From: Actinomadura cremea
GTDB taxonomy: Bacteria > Actinomycetota > Actinomycetes > Streptosporangiales > Streptosporangiaceae
Assembly (NCBI RefSeq): GCF_014648495.1
Contig: NZ_BMRF01000003.1
Span: 591,485-655,484, forward strand
Direction of reading: 5' to 3'
DNA length: 64,000 bases
The notes below the pieces were generated by a model that saw only the letters and a list, made by a program, of their open reading frames with translations, searched no databases and was not told the origin of the DNA. Of this stretch, positions 16,132-30,291 are shown piece by piece (position 1 is the first letter of the stretch; the number at the start of each line of letters is the position of its first letter). The position numbers were made by a program, and so were the translations under genes.

Positions 16132-17568
16132 GTGGCGGCGCGCGGCGGTCGGGGGCTGGTGCCGCTCCTGGCGTTCCTCGGCGTGGCGGCCTACTCGCTG
16201 TCGATGGCGGTCGTCACCCCGGCGCTGCCGCAGATCCAGGCGGGGCTGGGCACGACGCCGGCGGGGGCCGCGTGGGCGCTGACGGCGATGACGCTGTCGG
16301 CGGCCGTGGCGACGCCGGTCGTCGGGCGGCTCGGCGACCTGTACGGGCCCCGGCGGGTGCTGCTGGCGGTGCTCGCGGCGGCGACGGCGGGGATGGTCGT
16401 GGCCGCTTCGGCGGGGTCGCTGCCGGTCATGCTCGCCGGACGGGTGCTGAGCGGGGCCGGCGCGGGCGTGTTCCCGCTCGCCTACACGATCATCCGCGAC
16501 GTGGTGCCCGCCGAGCGGACGGCGTCCGCGGTGGGGCTGATGTCGTCGATGCTGGGGCTCGGCGGCGCGCTGTCGTGGTGCATGGCGGGCCCGATCATCG
16601 ACCTGCTCGGGTGGCGCTGGCTCCTGTGGGTGCCGGTGCTCGGGCTGGTGCCGGGACTGCTCGCGGCGTGGTGGATCGTCCCGCGTTCGCCGTCCCGCAA
16701 GGGCGCCCGGGTGGACTGGTGGGGCGCGGTGCTGTTCGCCGGCTGGCTCGTGGCGGCGCTGGCGGCGCTGACCCAGGGGACGTTCTGGGGCTGGACGTCG
16801 CCGGGCGTGCTGGGGCTGCTCGCGGCGTCGGCGGTGACGGCGGCGGTCTGGCTGCGGGTCGAGACGCGGGTGCGGGAGCCGCTCGTGGACCCGGCGGTCA
16901 TGCGGCTCCGGGGGGTGTGGACGGCCAACGCGGCGTCGCTGCTGTCGGGGTACGCGCTGATGGCGGGCGGGCTGCTGTTCCCGTTGCTGGTCCAGCTCCC
17001 GGAGGACACCGGATACGGGTTCGGGGGCAGCGCGACGCAGGCGGCGGTGCTGCAGCTTCCCGCGAGCATCGGGATGACCGTCGCGGGCGCGGTGGCGGGG
17101 ACGCTGGACCGGCGGATCGGGTCGCGGGCGGTGCTGTTCGGCGGCGCGGCGCTGACGGGCGCCGGGTACGCGTTCGTCACGTTCGCGCATTCGGAGCTGT
17201 GGCACCTGTACGTCGGCGGGCTCGCCCGGGGGATCGGGCTCGGCCTCGCCTACGCGGCGGTGGCGACGCTGGTGGTGCTGGCCGTCCCGGCGGGGGAGAC
17301 GGGGGCGGCGACGGGCGTCAACACGCTGATCCGGACGGTCGGCGCGTCGCTGGGCACGCAGGTCAGCGCGGTGATCGTGGCGGGGGTGCCGGGGGAGCGG
17401 GGGTTCACCGCCGGGTTCGCGATGAGCGCGGTGGTGATGGCGGCCGTGCTGCCGCTCGCGCTGCTCGCCGCGCGCGGCGCGTCGGGACGGGCGGCCGCCG
17501 CGGCGGCCGCGCGCCGGGAGCCCGATCCGGTGCGGGACGGATCACTGCGGGCCGTCGACCGGCCGTGA
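16132..17568 (+). CDS. MFS drug-exporter-like transporter, 14-helix type
   Basis: The 478-aa protein has about 14 hydrophobic helices, the MFS motif A in GRLGDLYGPRRVLL, motif C-like GPIIDLLGWRWLLWVP and the DHA2-type N-terminus TPALPQIQAGLGTT. It is probably a proton-coupled exporter of a small molecule in the cell membrane. GTG at 16132 with AAAGGAGG before it. It ends near a strong hairpin shared with bldD. The upstream AT-richer sequence (about 16080-16115) could carry its promoter and an operator, but no adjacent regulator gene is present. Confidence 0.87.
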   Translation: MAARGGRGLVPLLAFLGVAAYSLSMAVVTPALPQIQAGLGTTPAGAAWALTAMTLSAAVATPVVGRLGDLYGPRRVLLAVLAAATAGMVVAASAGSLPVMLAGRVLSGAGAGVFPLAYTIIRDVVPAERTASAVGLMSSMLGLGGALSWCMAGPIIDLLGWRWLLWVPVLGLVPGLLAAWWIVPRSPSRKGARVDWWGAVLFAGWLVAALAALTQGTFWGWTSPGVLGLLAASAVTAAVWLRVETRVREPLVDPAVMRLRGVWTANAASLLSGYALMAGGLLFPLLVQLPEDTGYGFGGSATQAAVLQLPASIGMTVAGAVAGTLDRRIGSRAVLFGGAALTGAGYAFVTFAHSELWHLYVGGLARGIGLGLAYAAVATLVVLAVPAGETGAATGVNTLIRTVGASLGTQVSAVIVAGVPGERGFTAGFAMSAVVMAAVLPLALLAARGASGRAAAAAAARREPDPVRDGSLRAVDRP

Positions 17569-17593
17569 GCGCGGCCCGCCGAACACGACGAAC

Positions 17594-17619
17594 GGGGGCC
17601 CGGCCGGAGCCGGGCCCCC
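17594..17619. terminator. Bidirectional terminator between the MFS gene and bldD
   Basis: GGGGGCCCGG (17594-17603) pairs exactly with CCGGGCCCCC (17610-17619) around a 6-nt loop. It lies between the convergent ends of the transporter (17568) and bldD (17650), as expected for a shared terminator. Confidence 0.8.
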
Positions 17620-17649
17620 GTCAGCACGGACGAAACCGAAGCGGACGCG

Positions 17650-18144
17650 TCAGAACGACTCGACGGCGCGGCGCGCCTCCGGGTCGAGGACGCCCCAGGA
17701 GATGAGCTCCTCGGTCAGCTCCGTCGGGGACTTGTCGTAGATGACCGCGAGTGAACGCAGGTCTTCCTGGCGGATCGACAGGACCTTTCCGTTGTAGTCG
17801 CCCCGCTGGCTCTGAATCGTCGCGGCGTAACGGGCGAGAGGACCGGCCTTGTCCTTCGGAAGCTGCTGCAGCCGCTCGAGGTCGATCACGAGCTTGGGTG
17901 TAGGCCCGAGCGGGCTCGGCGCGGCTCCGCCGGGCAGCAACTCGGAAACCGGCACGCCATAGAAATCGGCGAGCTCGGCCAGCTTCTGAACGGTGACGGC
18001 GCGGTCGCCCCGCTCGTACGAACCCACGACGACGGCCTTCCAGCGGCCTCGGGACTTCTCTTCCACGCCGTGCAGGGACAGGCCCTGCTGGGTGCGGATG
18101 GCGCGCAGGCGCGCGCCGAGAGCCTTTGCGTATTCAGACGGCAT
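17650..18144 (-). CDS. bldD: Developmental master regulator BldD
   Basis: The 164-aa protein has an N-terminal Cro/C1 helix-turn-helix (residues about 5-70: GARLRAIRTQQGLSLHGVEEK, YERGDRAVTVQKLAELADFYG) and a C-terminal c-di-GMP-binding domain with RGD at 114-116 and RQED at 125-128, exactly the bipartite RGD-X8-RQED signature known from Streptomyces BldD. c-di-GMP tetramers hold the dimer on DNA and repress sporulation genes. ATG at 18144 gives the standard length; the upstream in-frame start adds an unconserved tail. It is divergent from the pyr operon. Confidence 0.95.
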   Translation of the reverse strand: MPSEYAKALGARLRAIRTQQGLSLHGVEEKSRGRWKAVVVGSYERGDRAVTVQKLAELADFYGVPVSELLPGGAAPSPLGPTPKLVIDLERLQQLPKDKAGPLARYAATIQSQRGDYNGKVLSIRQEDLRSLAVIYDKSPTELTEELISWGVLDPEARRAVESF

Positions 18145-18252
18145 TCTTGGCCCCCCAGGCTCACTTTCGTCGTCGGATTGGTTCCCGGCCGAAGCCGGGG
18201 ACCGACAGAATCCCGAAGCCAATGAGCCCCAAGACCCCGTCTCCAGGGATGG

Positions 18253-18271
18253 TTACGGACAGTGACGGTAA
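18253..18271. promoter_or_regulatory. 19-bp imperfect palindrome upstream of bldD
   Basis: The sequence TTACGGACAGTGACGGTAA matches its own complement at 14 of 18 non-central positions (TTACnGnCAnTGnCnGTAA). It contains AGTGA, the half-site described for BldD, and lies about 110 bp before the bldD start, so it could be an autoregulatory site. This is inference. Confidence 0.4.
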
Positions 18272-18500
18272 AACGGAGAGGGCCCCAGGTCAAGCCGATT
18301 GGAAAAAAGCGGTCGAATCCGCAGGTCTCGATCCGGACCGTCCGCGAGCCCCCAGACCCGGCCGAAGCGGCGTCCGCGCGGGCGTTCCGGGCGCCGACCG
18401 GGCCGAGTGTGACCCCTCTCACCAGCAAGGATACGGGGCCGCCCGGGGGCGGGGCAGCTCCGCCCGACTGCTACCGTGTGGGGGACAAGACGTCCTTTAA

Positions 18501-20133
<1,633 letters not shown>

Positions 20134-20137
<4 letters not shown>

Positions 20138-21420
20138 CAGTCACCCTCATCAAGGGCGCCCGGATCCTCGGCGGCGAGCCCGCCGACGTCCTCGTCCGCG
20201 ACGGCGTCATCGCCGAGATCGGCCCCGGACCGGACGCGCCCGGCGCGCGGGTCGTCGACGCCGCCGGGCTGATCGCCCTGCCCGGCCTGGTCGACCTGCA
20301 CACCCACCTGCGCGAGCCCGGCCGCGAGGACGCCGAGACCGTCGAGTCCGGCACGAAGGCCGCCGCGATGGGCGGCTACACCGCCGTCCACGCGATGGCC
20401 AACACCGACCCGGTCGCCGACACCGCCGGCGTCGTCGAGCAGGTGTGGCGGCTCGGCCGGGAGGCCGGGTACTGCGACGTGCAGCCGGTCGGCGCCGTCA
20501 CCCGCGGCATCGCCGGCGAGCAGCTCGCCGAACTCGGCGCGATGGCCGACTCCGCCGCGTCCGTCCGGGTGTTCTCCGACGACGGGCACTGCGTGTCGGA
20601 CGCCGTCATCATGCGGCGCGCGCTGGAGTACGTGAAGGCGTTCGACGGCGTCGTCGCGCAGCACGCGCAGGAGCCGCGGCTCACCGAGGGCGCGCAGATG
20701 AACGAGGGCGAGATGTCGGCCGCGCTGGGGCTGCGCGGCTGGCCCGCGGTCGCCGAGGAGGCGATCATCGCCCGGGACGTCCTGCTCGCCCAGCACGTCG
20801 GGTCGCGGCTGCACGTCTGCCACGTCTCCACCGCCGGGTCCGTGGAGATCATCCGGTGGGCGAAGAGCAAGGGGCACCCGGTGACCGCCGAGGTCACCCC
20901 GCACCACCTGCTGCTCAACGACACGCGCGCCGAGTCCTACGACCCGATCTTCAAGGTGAACCCGCCGCTGCGCACCGCCGCGGACGTCGCCGCGCTGCGC
21001 GACGCGCTCGCCGACGGCACCATCGACTGCGTCGCCACCGACCACGCCCCGCACCCGGTCGAGGCCAAGGAGACCGAGTGGGCGGTGGCCGCGATGGGCA
21101 TGATCGGCCTCGAGACCGCGCTCCCGGTCGTCCAGGAGGCCATGGTCGACACCGGGCTGCTCGACTGGGCCGGCGTCGCCGACCGCATGTCGTACCGGCC
21201 CGCGCGCATCGGCCGCCTGTCCGGGCAGGGACGTCCGCTCGAAGCCGGGTCGCCCGCCAACATCACGCTGTACGACCCGTCGCCGCGCCGCGCCGTGGAC
21301 CCGTCCGCCATGACCTCCAAGAGCCGCAACACCCCGTTCGCGGGGCTGGAGCTGCCGGGACGCGTCATGGCGACGTTCCTGCGCGGCGAGCCGACCGTCC
21401 TGGAAGGGAAGCTTCAATGA
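20134..21420 (+). CDS. pyrC: Dihydroorotase, type I
   Basis: PyrC cyclises carbamoyl aspartate to dihydroorotate. The 428-aa amidohydrolase shows the zinc motif [13 protein letters not shown] near residue 56-68, MANTDPVAD, the [10 protein letters not shown] segment, [19 protein letters not shown], and the conserved [15 protein letters not shown]. Length and motifs fit type I enzymes that pair with PyrB. GTG start overlaps pyrB; the stop overlaps the carA ATG (ATGA). Streptomyces has a small gene between pyrC and carA, as I recall; here the two are directly fused by overlap. Confidence 0.96.
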
Positions 21421-22531
21421 ACCCTGCTCTGCTGGTTCTGGAAGACGGCAGGGTGTTCCACGGGGCCGCGTACGGGGCCGAGGGGGAGACCTTCGGCGAG
21501 ATGGTCTTCAACACCGGGATGACCGGTTACCAGGAGACCCTCACCGACCCGTCGTACGCGCGCCAGATCGTGGCCATGACGTCCCCGCACATCGGCAACA
21601 CCGGCGTGAACGACGAGGACCCGGAGTCCGGCCGCATCCAGGTCGCCGGGTACGTGGTCCGCGAGCCCGCGCGCGTCGCGTCCAACTGGCGCGCCACCGG
21701 CTCGCTCGGCTCCGCGCTGCGCGACCACGGCGTGGTCGGCATCGCGATCCCGGGGACGCGGGCGCTGACCCGCCACCTGCGCGACCGCGGCGCCATGCGC
21801 GCCGGGATCTTCAGCGGCGCCGCCGCCGGCGCCGGAGCGGACGCGCTGCTGGAGCGGGTGCGGCAGAGCCCCTCGATGGAGGGCGCCGACCTGGCCCGCG
21901 ACGTCTCGACGACCGAGCCGTACGTCGTCCCGGCGATCGGCGAGAAGCGCTTCACCGTCGCCGCCGTCGACCTCGGCATCAAGTCGATGACGCCGCAGCG
22001 GATGGCCGAGCGGGGCTGCGAGGTGCACGTCCTGCCCGCCACCACCACGGCCGCCGACATCCTCGCCCGCGACCCCGACGGCGTGTTCTTCTCCAACGGC
22101 CCCGGCGACCCGTCCGCCGCCGGGTACGCGGTGGACGCGCTCAGGGGCGTCCTCGACGCCGGCAGGCCGTTCTTCGGCATCTGCTTCGGCAACCAGATCT
22201 TCGGCCGCGCCCTCGGCCTCGGGACGTACAAGCTGCGGTTCGGCCACCGGGGCATCAACCAGCCCGTGCAGGACCGCACGACCGGCAGGGTCGACGTGTC
22301 GGCCCACAACCACGGGTTCGCCGTGGAGGCGCCGGCCGACGGCCCGTTCGACACCCCGTACGGGCGCGCCGAGGTCACCCACGTGAACCTGAACGACGGC
22401 TGCGTCGAGGGCCTGCGGCTGCTCGACCGTCCCGCGTTCAGCGTCCAGTACCATCCGGAGGCCGCGGCGGGCCCGCACGACGCGTCCGGCCTGTTCGACC
22501 GTTTCTGCGAGATGATGGAGGGGTCGAGGTA

Positions 22532-22532
<1 letters not shown>
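21417..22532 (+). CDS. carA: Carbamoyl-phosphate synthase small subunit
   Basis: CarA releases ammonia from glutamine and channels it to CarB. The 371-aa protein has the N-terminal CPSase domain ([24 protein letters not shown] split as [13 protein letters not shown]), the class I amidotransferase domain with nucleophile Cys256 in FGICFGNQ, and the His/Glu of the triad in [13 protein letters not shown]. The usual GICLGHQ is GICFGNQ here, a common variant in CarA. ATG at 21417 overlaps pyrC; its TAA overlaps the carB ATG as TAATG. Confidence 0.95.
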
Positions 22533-25927
<3,395 letters not shown>

Positions 25928-26020
25928 CGTCGCCGGCGACCCGCCCCCGCGACGTCCGGAGGGGCGTCGCGGGGCGGGGCGCGGCGGGCGCGCGTCCGGT
26001 CGCCGTGTGCGAGCGTGGAC

Positions 26021-26059
26021 GTGCGAGGCGACCGTGTGAAGCGACCGTGTGAGGCGACG
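26021..26059. repeat. Three 13-bp tandem repeats between carB and pyrK
   Basis: GTGCGAGGCGACC (26021-26033), GTGTGAAGCGACC (26034-26046) and GTGTGAGGCGACG (26047-26059) run in tandem in the 147-bp gap just before the pyrK-like gene, 15 bp from its GTG. The GGAGAGGGAG Shine-Dalgarno follows directly. Confidence 0.85.
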
Positions 26060-26074
26060 AGGAGAGGGAGACGG

Positions 26075-26977
26075 GTGTCCGACACACCGGTGCAGACGTC
26101 GGCGACGGTCCTGACGGTCCGCCAGGTGCAGGACTACCACGCGTTGACGCTGGTCGCCCCGGCCATCGCCGAGCGGTTCCGGCCCGGCCAGTTCATCGCG
26201 GTCGCCGTCGGCGGCCGGCAGACCGCCCGGCTCGTCCGCCGCTGCTTCGGGGTGCACGAGGTCAAGTCCGACTACGGCGGCACGGTCGAGGTCGTGTTCG
26301 CCGACACCGAGCCCGGCACCGGCTGGCTCGCCGGGCTGCGCTCGCGCGACCAGCTCGACCTCCTCGGCCCGCTCGGCCGCCCCTTCCGGCTGCCCCGCGA
26401 CCCGGTGAACTGCCTGCTCGTCGGCGGCGGCCCCGGCGGCGCGGTCCTGTTCGCGCTCGCCGACTCCCTGCTGCGGCGCGGCTGCCGCGTCCACTTCGTC
26501 CTCGGCGGGCCGTCCGCGCGGCAGGTGTTCGGCTCCCGGATGGCGCAGCGCATCGGCGACAGCGCCACCGTCGTCACGGCGGACGGGACGCTCGGCGACC
26601 GGGGCGCCGTCCGCGACGTGCTGCCCCGCGTCATCGACGAGACCGCCGCCGACGTCGTCTACGGCTGCGGCCCCACCGACCTGCTCCGCTCGGTCACCCA
26701 GGTCGCCGGGGACTTCGGGCTGCCGTCCCAGGTGTCGGTCGAGGAGTTCATGCAGCGGACGGGCGCGTGCGGCACCGGCGTGTGCATGACGTGCGTCCTG
26801 CCCGTCCACGGCGACGACGGCGTCACCCGCATGGTGCGCGCCTGCGCGGACGGCCCCGTCCTGCGCGGCGACCGCGTCCGGTGGGGAGACCTCGGCACCA
26901 TCCCGTTCGACGCGCTGGGCGCGCCGCGCGTCCTGTCACCCGGAGCACGCGGCGTCACCGAAGGGAGCGAGCGGTGA
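26075..26977 (+). CDS. pyrK: PyrK-type dihydroorotate dehydrogenase electron-transfer subunit
   Basis: PyrK carries FAD and a [2Fe-2S] cluster and passes electrons from PyrD to NAD+. The 300-aa protein has a ferredoxin-reductase-like beta barrel (RPGQFIAVAVGG, RRCFGVHEV), a nucleotide-binding part with LVGGGPGGAVLFALA, and the C-terminal iron-sulfur loop with Cys232, Cys237, Cys240 and Cys256 in the C-x4-C-x2-C-x15-C spacing. All four cluster ligands are present. GTG at 26075 follows GGAGAGGGAG; it overlaps pyrD as GTGA. Confidence 0.88.
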   Translation: MSDTPVQTSATVLTVRQVQDYHALTLVAPAIAERFRPGQFIAVAVGGRQTARLVRRCFGVHEVKSDYGGTVEVVFADTEPGTGWLAGLRSRDQLDLLGPLGRPFRLPRDPVNCLLVGGGPGGAVLFALADSLLRRGCRVHFVLGGPSARQVFGSRMAQRIGDSATVVTADGTLGDRGAVRDVLPRVIDETAADVVYGCGPTDLLRSVTQVAGDFGLPSQVSVEEFMQRTGACGTGVCMTCVLPVHGDDGVTRMVRACADGPVLRGDRVRWGDLGTIPFDALGAPRVLSPGARGVTEGSER

Positions 26978-27969
26978 GCGAGCGCGCGGGGAGCGACCGG
27001 CTCCGGACCGCGATCGGCGCCTTGGAGCTGCCGAACCCCGTCCTGACCGCGTCCGGGTGCGGCGGCACCGGACGGGAGCTGACCCAGTTCTTCGAACTCT
27101 CCCGGCTGGGAGCGTTCGTCACTACGTCCGTCATGCCCCAAGCGCGCGCGGGACGACCGACGCCGCGCGTGGCCGAGACCCCCAGCGGCCTCCTGACCGC
27201 CATGGGCCTTCCCGGGCCGGGCATCGAGACGTTCCTCGAGCACGACCTGCCGTGGCTCATCGAGCAGGACGTCCGCACCATCGTGTCCGTCGCGGGCAAC
27301 AGCGTCGAGGAGTACGGCGACCTGTCCCGGCGCCTGCGCGGCGTCCCCGGCGTCGCGGCGATCGAGGTCAACCTCGCCGCCCCGAACGCCGGCGACCGCG
27401 GCGGGACGTACGGACGGCACCCGTCGGCCGCCGCGGCGGCCGTGCGGGCCGTCCGCGACCACGCGCGCCCCGGCGTGCCCGTCCTGGCCAAGCTCGCCCC
27501 GGACGCCACCGACATCGTCACCATCGCGCTGGCGTGCGTCGACGCGGGCGCCGACGGGCTGACGCTGATCAACACCATGGACGGGATGGCGATCGACCCG
27601 CACACCCTGCGGCCCGCCCTCACCGGCGTGTCGGGCGGGCTGTCGGGCCCGGCGATCCGCCCGGTCGCCGTCCGCTGCGTCTACCAGGTGCACGCCGCGC
27701 TGCCGCGCACCCCGATCGTCGGCGTCGGCGGCATCGCCACCGGCCTGGACGCCCTGGAGTTCGTCCTCGCCGGGGCGTCGGCCGTCGCCGTCGGCACCGC
27801 CCTGTTCCACGACCCCACGGCCGGGCCCCGCATCCTGCGCGAACTCGACGAGGCCCTCGCGGCCCGCGGGATCGGGAGCCTCGCCGCCGCCGTCGGGCTG
27901 GCCCACCGGCCCGCCGGCTACGTGCCGCCGCAGGTGCGGCCCGACGAGCCCGCGAAGGAGAGATCGTGA
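26974..27969 (+). CDS. pyrD: PyrD-like dihydroorotate dehydrogenase, class 1B fold with altered active site
   Basis: The 331-aa FMN TIM barrel would oxidise dihydroorotate to orotate with PyrK. Many family landmarks are present: PNPVLTASGCGG, PTPRVAET, SVAGNSVEEY, GADGLTLINTMDGMAIDP, TGVSGGLSGPAIRPVA, VGVGGIATG and GASAVAVGTALFHDP. However, where class 1B enzymes have NxSCPN with the catalytic base Cys, this has NLAAPN (Ala136, codon GCC at 27379-27381); the Lys expected after GAFVT is Thr51; and LNAIGLQN is LTAMGLPG (Thr75). It may use a different chemistry or substrate, or be inactive. GTG start, coupled on both sides. Confidence 0.75.
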   Translation: MSERAGSDRLRTAIGALELPNPVLTASGCGGTGRELTQFFELSRLGAFVTTSVMPQARAGRPTPRVAETPSGLLTAMGLPGPGIETFLEHDLPWLIEQDVRTIVSVAGNSVEEYGDLSRRLRGVPGVAAIEVNLAAPNAGDRGGTYGRHPSAAAAAVRAVRDHARPGVPVLAKLAPDATDIVTIALACVDAGADGLTLINTMDGMAIDPHTLRPALTGVSGGLSGPAIRPVAVRCVYQVHAALPRTPIVGVGGIATGLDALEFVLAGASAVAVGTALFHDPTAGPRILRELDEALAARGIGSLAAAVGLAHRPAGYVPPQVRPDEPAKERS

Positions 27970-28682
27970 CCGCCGCCCCCATCGCCGTCGCGCTGGACGC
28001 CCCCGACCTGGAGACGGCCGCGCGCTGGGCCACCCTGGTCACGCCGCACGTCTCCACCGTCAAGGTCGGCCTGGAGCTGTACCTGCGCTACGGCCCGGAC
28101 GTCGTCGCGAGCGTCCGGGGCGCCAGCCGCGTGCAGGTGTTCCTGGACCTGAAGCTCCACGACATCCCCGCGACCGTGCGGGGCGCGGCGCGCGCGGTCG
28201 CGCGGCTCAAGCCGTCCTTCCTCACCGTGCACGCCGCGGGCGGGCCCGCGATGATCCGGGAGGCGGTGCAGGCCGTCCCCGCCACCAAGATCGCCGCGGT
28301 GACCGTGCTGACGTCCCTCGGGGACGCCGATCTGGCCCGGCTCGGCATCGAGGGCCCCGCCCCGGACGCCGTCCGCCGCCTCGCCGTCCTGGCCGTCGAG
28401 GCGGGCGCGCAGGCGCTGGTGTGCTCGCCGCAGGAGGCCGCGGCCGTCCGCGCCGAGGTCGGTCCGGACATCACGCTGATCACCCCCGGCGTCCGTCCCG
28501 CGGGCGCGGACGTCCAGGACCAGGCCCGGGTCGCGACGCCCGAGCAGGCCCTCGCCGCGGGCGCGGACCTGCTCGTCGTCGGCCGTCCCATCACCGGCGC
28601 CCCGGACCCGGGGGCGGCCGCCGCCGCCCTCGCCGCGGCCCTGCGCCGCACGACCGCCGAGGGCTCCGGCACCCGGTCCTGA
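27966..28682 (+). CDS. pyrF: Orotidine 5'-phosphate decarboxylase PyrF
   Basis: PyrF decarboxylates OMP to UMP, the last step of the pathway. The 238-aa protein has PIAVALDAPDLETA on strand 1, VKVGLELYLRYGP, the catalytic FLDLKLHDIPAT (Asp-Lys-x-x-Asp), LTVHAAGG, and the phosphate loop TPGVRP plus LLVVGRPITGAPDP. GTG overlaps the pyrD stop. It is the last gene of the pyr operon; a 1.1-kb non-coding stretch follows. Confidence 0.95.
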   Translation: MTAAPIAVALDAPDLETAARWATLVTPHVSTVKVGLELYLRYGPDVVASVRGASRVQVFLDLKLHDIPATVRGAARAVARLKPSFLTVHAAGGPAMIREAVQAVPATKIAAVTVLTSLGDADLARLGIEGPAPDAVRRLAVLAVEAGAQALVCSPQEAAAVRAEVGPDITLITPGVRPAGADVQDQARVATPEQALAAGADLLVVGRPITGAPDPGAAAAALAAALRRTTAEGSGTRS

Positions 28683-29167
28683 CCCGGCCCGGAGGGCGGG
28701 TGCGGAGCGCGGCTCGGCATCTGACCGTCGCCTTGCCGCCGGGGTCTTGACAGAGGGCGGGTCATAGTTCGGGTCATGGCGCCGGGAGCGCGGGCGGGAT
28801 GTCGCATCTGTTGCGGTATGTGGCATGGGCCCAGAGTGTTCAGGTGTGACCCCGGATGCGACCTAGCGGCCCTGACGTGGGAAGATGTCGGGCAGCGGGC
28901 GCCGGGAAGGCGTGCGCCTCCGCGTCGTGCCGGTCGTCTCGGACGTCGGCGGCGCCCGTCCTGACACGGGATGAGTCACGCCGCCCGTCATGACCGAGAG
29001 GCGCGGCGCATTTTGGGGCGCGGGAGGTCCGTATGGCGAGATTTGCTTTGCGAGCCGGATTTAGCGTCGCGTTGCAGTGGGCGCACAGTTGGGTGTCCCT
29101 GATCACCCATTGCGGTTTTAGCGGGCGCGCGAATGCCACCCGGGCGACTTCCACAATGCGAAACACG

Positions 29168-29188
29168 GTGAACGCGCCGGGCGTTCAC
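29168..29188. repeat. Perfect inverted repeat in the pyrF-mihF gap
   Basis: GTGAACGC (29168-29175) and GCGTTCAC (29181-29188) flank a 5-nt loop GCCGG. It could be an RNA hairpin or a protein site; it has no T-tract. It is 643 bp from the pyrF stop. Confidence 0.7.
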
Positions 29189-29681
29189 GAACGGGTCTCG
29201 CGGGAGCGTTTCCCATGCCGCGGAACGCGTCCGGCGCGCCGGCGGGACCGTTCTCGCGCGGACGGGCGGGTGCGGGGCCCCGGGCGGGCGTGGAGGCGCG
29301 CGCACGGACGCGAGAGGGGGAGCGGTGTCGGGCGGCGGGCCTCCGGAACGGGAACGATCTTGGCGGGCGGGTGTTGTCGAGGATGGCAGTTGCGGGGCGG
29401 TCGCGACGTGCGGAACGGCACGGCGTGACGAGCGTCACTCGGTCGGGACGCGCTGTGGGGAGGTTCACACGGCCCGTTCCGCAGGGGTTCCGGACGGTCG
29501 CCGGAGCGGTCCACCGGCGCGGCGCGGACGCGGGCGCGGCGCTCCGAAGCCTCGACGGAACGGTACTTAGTGCCGCAAATCGGGTCGGATTGGGGGGTTT
29601 TTCACGATCTCCCGAAAGTCCCAGCAAGGTGCAGGGGTCGACTTCCGGGCCGTCCAAGTTGTGTACACTCCGTATTGAGGA

Positions 29682-29695
29682 CACTCCGGGGAGTG
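29682..29695. repeat. Palindrome upstream of mihF
   Basis: CACTCCGGGGAGTG is a perfect 14-bp palindrome followed by ATTTT. It begins one base into a second ACACTCCG copy; the first copy is at 29665-29672, so CACTCC occurs twice, 16 bp apart. It lies about 115 bp before the mihF start and is a candidate operator. Confidence 0.6.
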
Positions 29696-29728
29696 ATTTT
29701 CGTGAATTTGTGGTGGGCTAAACGGCAC

Positions 29729-29795
29729 TTCACGTTGCCTTATGGGGCGTGAACTCGCTAGTTTCCCAACCCGTCCGACTCCGTCGAGTGGAAAC
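29729..29795 (+). promoter_or_regulatory. Structured mihF leader: two inverted repeats
   Basis: TTCACG (29729-29734) pairs with CGTGAA (29748-29753). Next GTTTCC (29761-29766) pairs with GGAAAC (29790-29795), with an inner GACTC/GAGT hairpin at 29777-29789. The GAGGTG Shine-Dalgarno-like sequence follows at 29798, 8 nt before the GTG. A folded 5' UTR controlling mihF translation is plausible. Confidence 0.45.
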
Positions 29796-29810
29796 CTGAG
29801 GTGACCCGGC

Positions 29811-30137
29811 GTGGCTCTTCCGCCCCTAACCCCCGAACAGCGCGCCGCAGCCCTGGAGAAGGCTGCCAAGGCTCGCAAGGAGCGGGCCGAGGTTAAGAAC
29901 AAGCTCAAGCACGGGGGGACCTCGCTCGCCGAGGTTCTCAAGGAGGGTCAGACCGACGACATCATCGGAAAGATGAAGGTGTCGGCCCTCCTGGAATCGC
30001 TGCCCGGTGTGGGCAAGGTCCGTGCGAAGCAGATCATGGAGCGCCTGGGCATCGCCGAGTCCCGCCGCGTGCGGGGCCTCGGCGCCAACCAGCGCGCCTC
30101 CCTGGAGCGTGAGTTCGGCGGAAGTGCGAACCGCTGA
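29811..30137 (+). CDS. mihF: Actinobacterial integration host factor (nucleoid protein)
   Basis: The 108-aa protein is the sIHF/mIHF type: a long N-terminal helix ([21 protein letters not shown]), the basic KNKLKHGG segment, then a helix-two-turn-helix ([33 protein letters not shown]) with the [12 protein letters not shown]-contact loop, and the C-terminal [13 protein letters not shown]. It bends DNA and organises the nucleoid and is needed for normal development in Streptomyces. GTG at 29811. It is unrelated in sequence to the HU-like IHF of enterics. Gene order mihF-gmk-rpoZ is conserved in actinomycetes. Confidence 0.95.
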   Translation: MALPPLTPEQRAAALEKAAKARKERAEVKNKLKHGGTSLAEVLKEGQTDDIIGKMKVSALLESLPGVGKVRAKQIMERLGIAESRRVRGLGANQRASLEREFGGSANR

Positions 30138-30291
30138 CGCGCGACTCACGGGCGGGCGCGGCGGTTCGACCGCCGCGGCCGGCTCCGGGCTCCCCGGACA
30201 CGGGGCGCCGGGCACCGGGTCGTCCGGTGCCGGGCTCCCCGCCGGCGGACCCCCGGACGCCGGCACCATCTCGCCCGACTCCGGCGCACCC

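Larger units (their letters stand above)
28683..29810. other. 1.1-kb non-coding stretch between pyrF and mihF
   Basis: No reading frame here has normal codon use for this genome. Two segments (about 29030-29170 and 29570-29760) are visibly richer in A and T than their surroundings. It contains a GGGTCAT direct repeat (28759-28765 and 28771-28777), several inverted repeats listed separately, and a TACACT (-10-like) at 29664-29669 within TTGTGTACACT. A reading frame from ATG 29033 follows GGGAGG but has AT-ending codons and degenerates into Arg/Gly. The end nearest mihF probably holds the mihF promoter and a structured leader. Confidence 0.7.

Noticed and set aside
28776-28964. Cys-rich 62-aa frame after pyrF
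   Set aside because: No ribosome site, and the Cys pairs are followed by Arg/Pro runs; I see no support for translation.
29033-29428. Frame starting ATG after GGGAGG in the pyrF-mihF gap
   Set aside because: The early codons end in A or T, unlike every real gene here, and the protein turns into Arg/Gly-rich noise.
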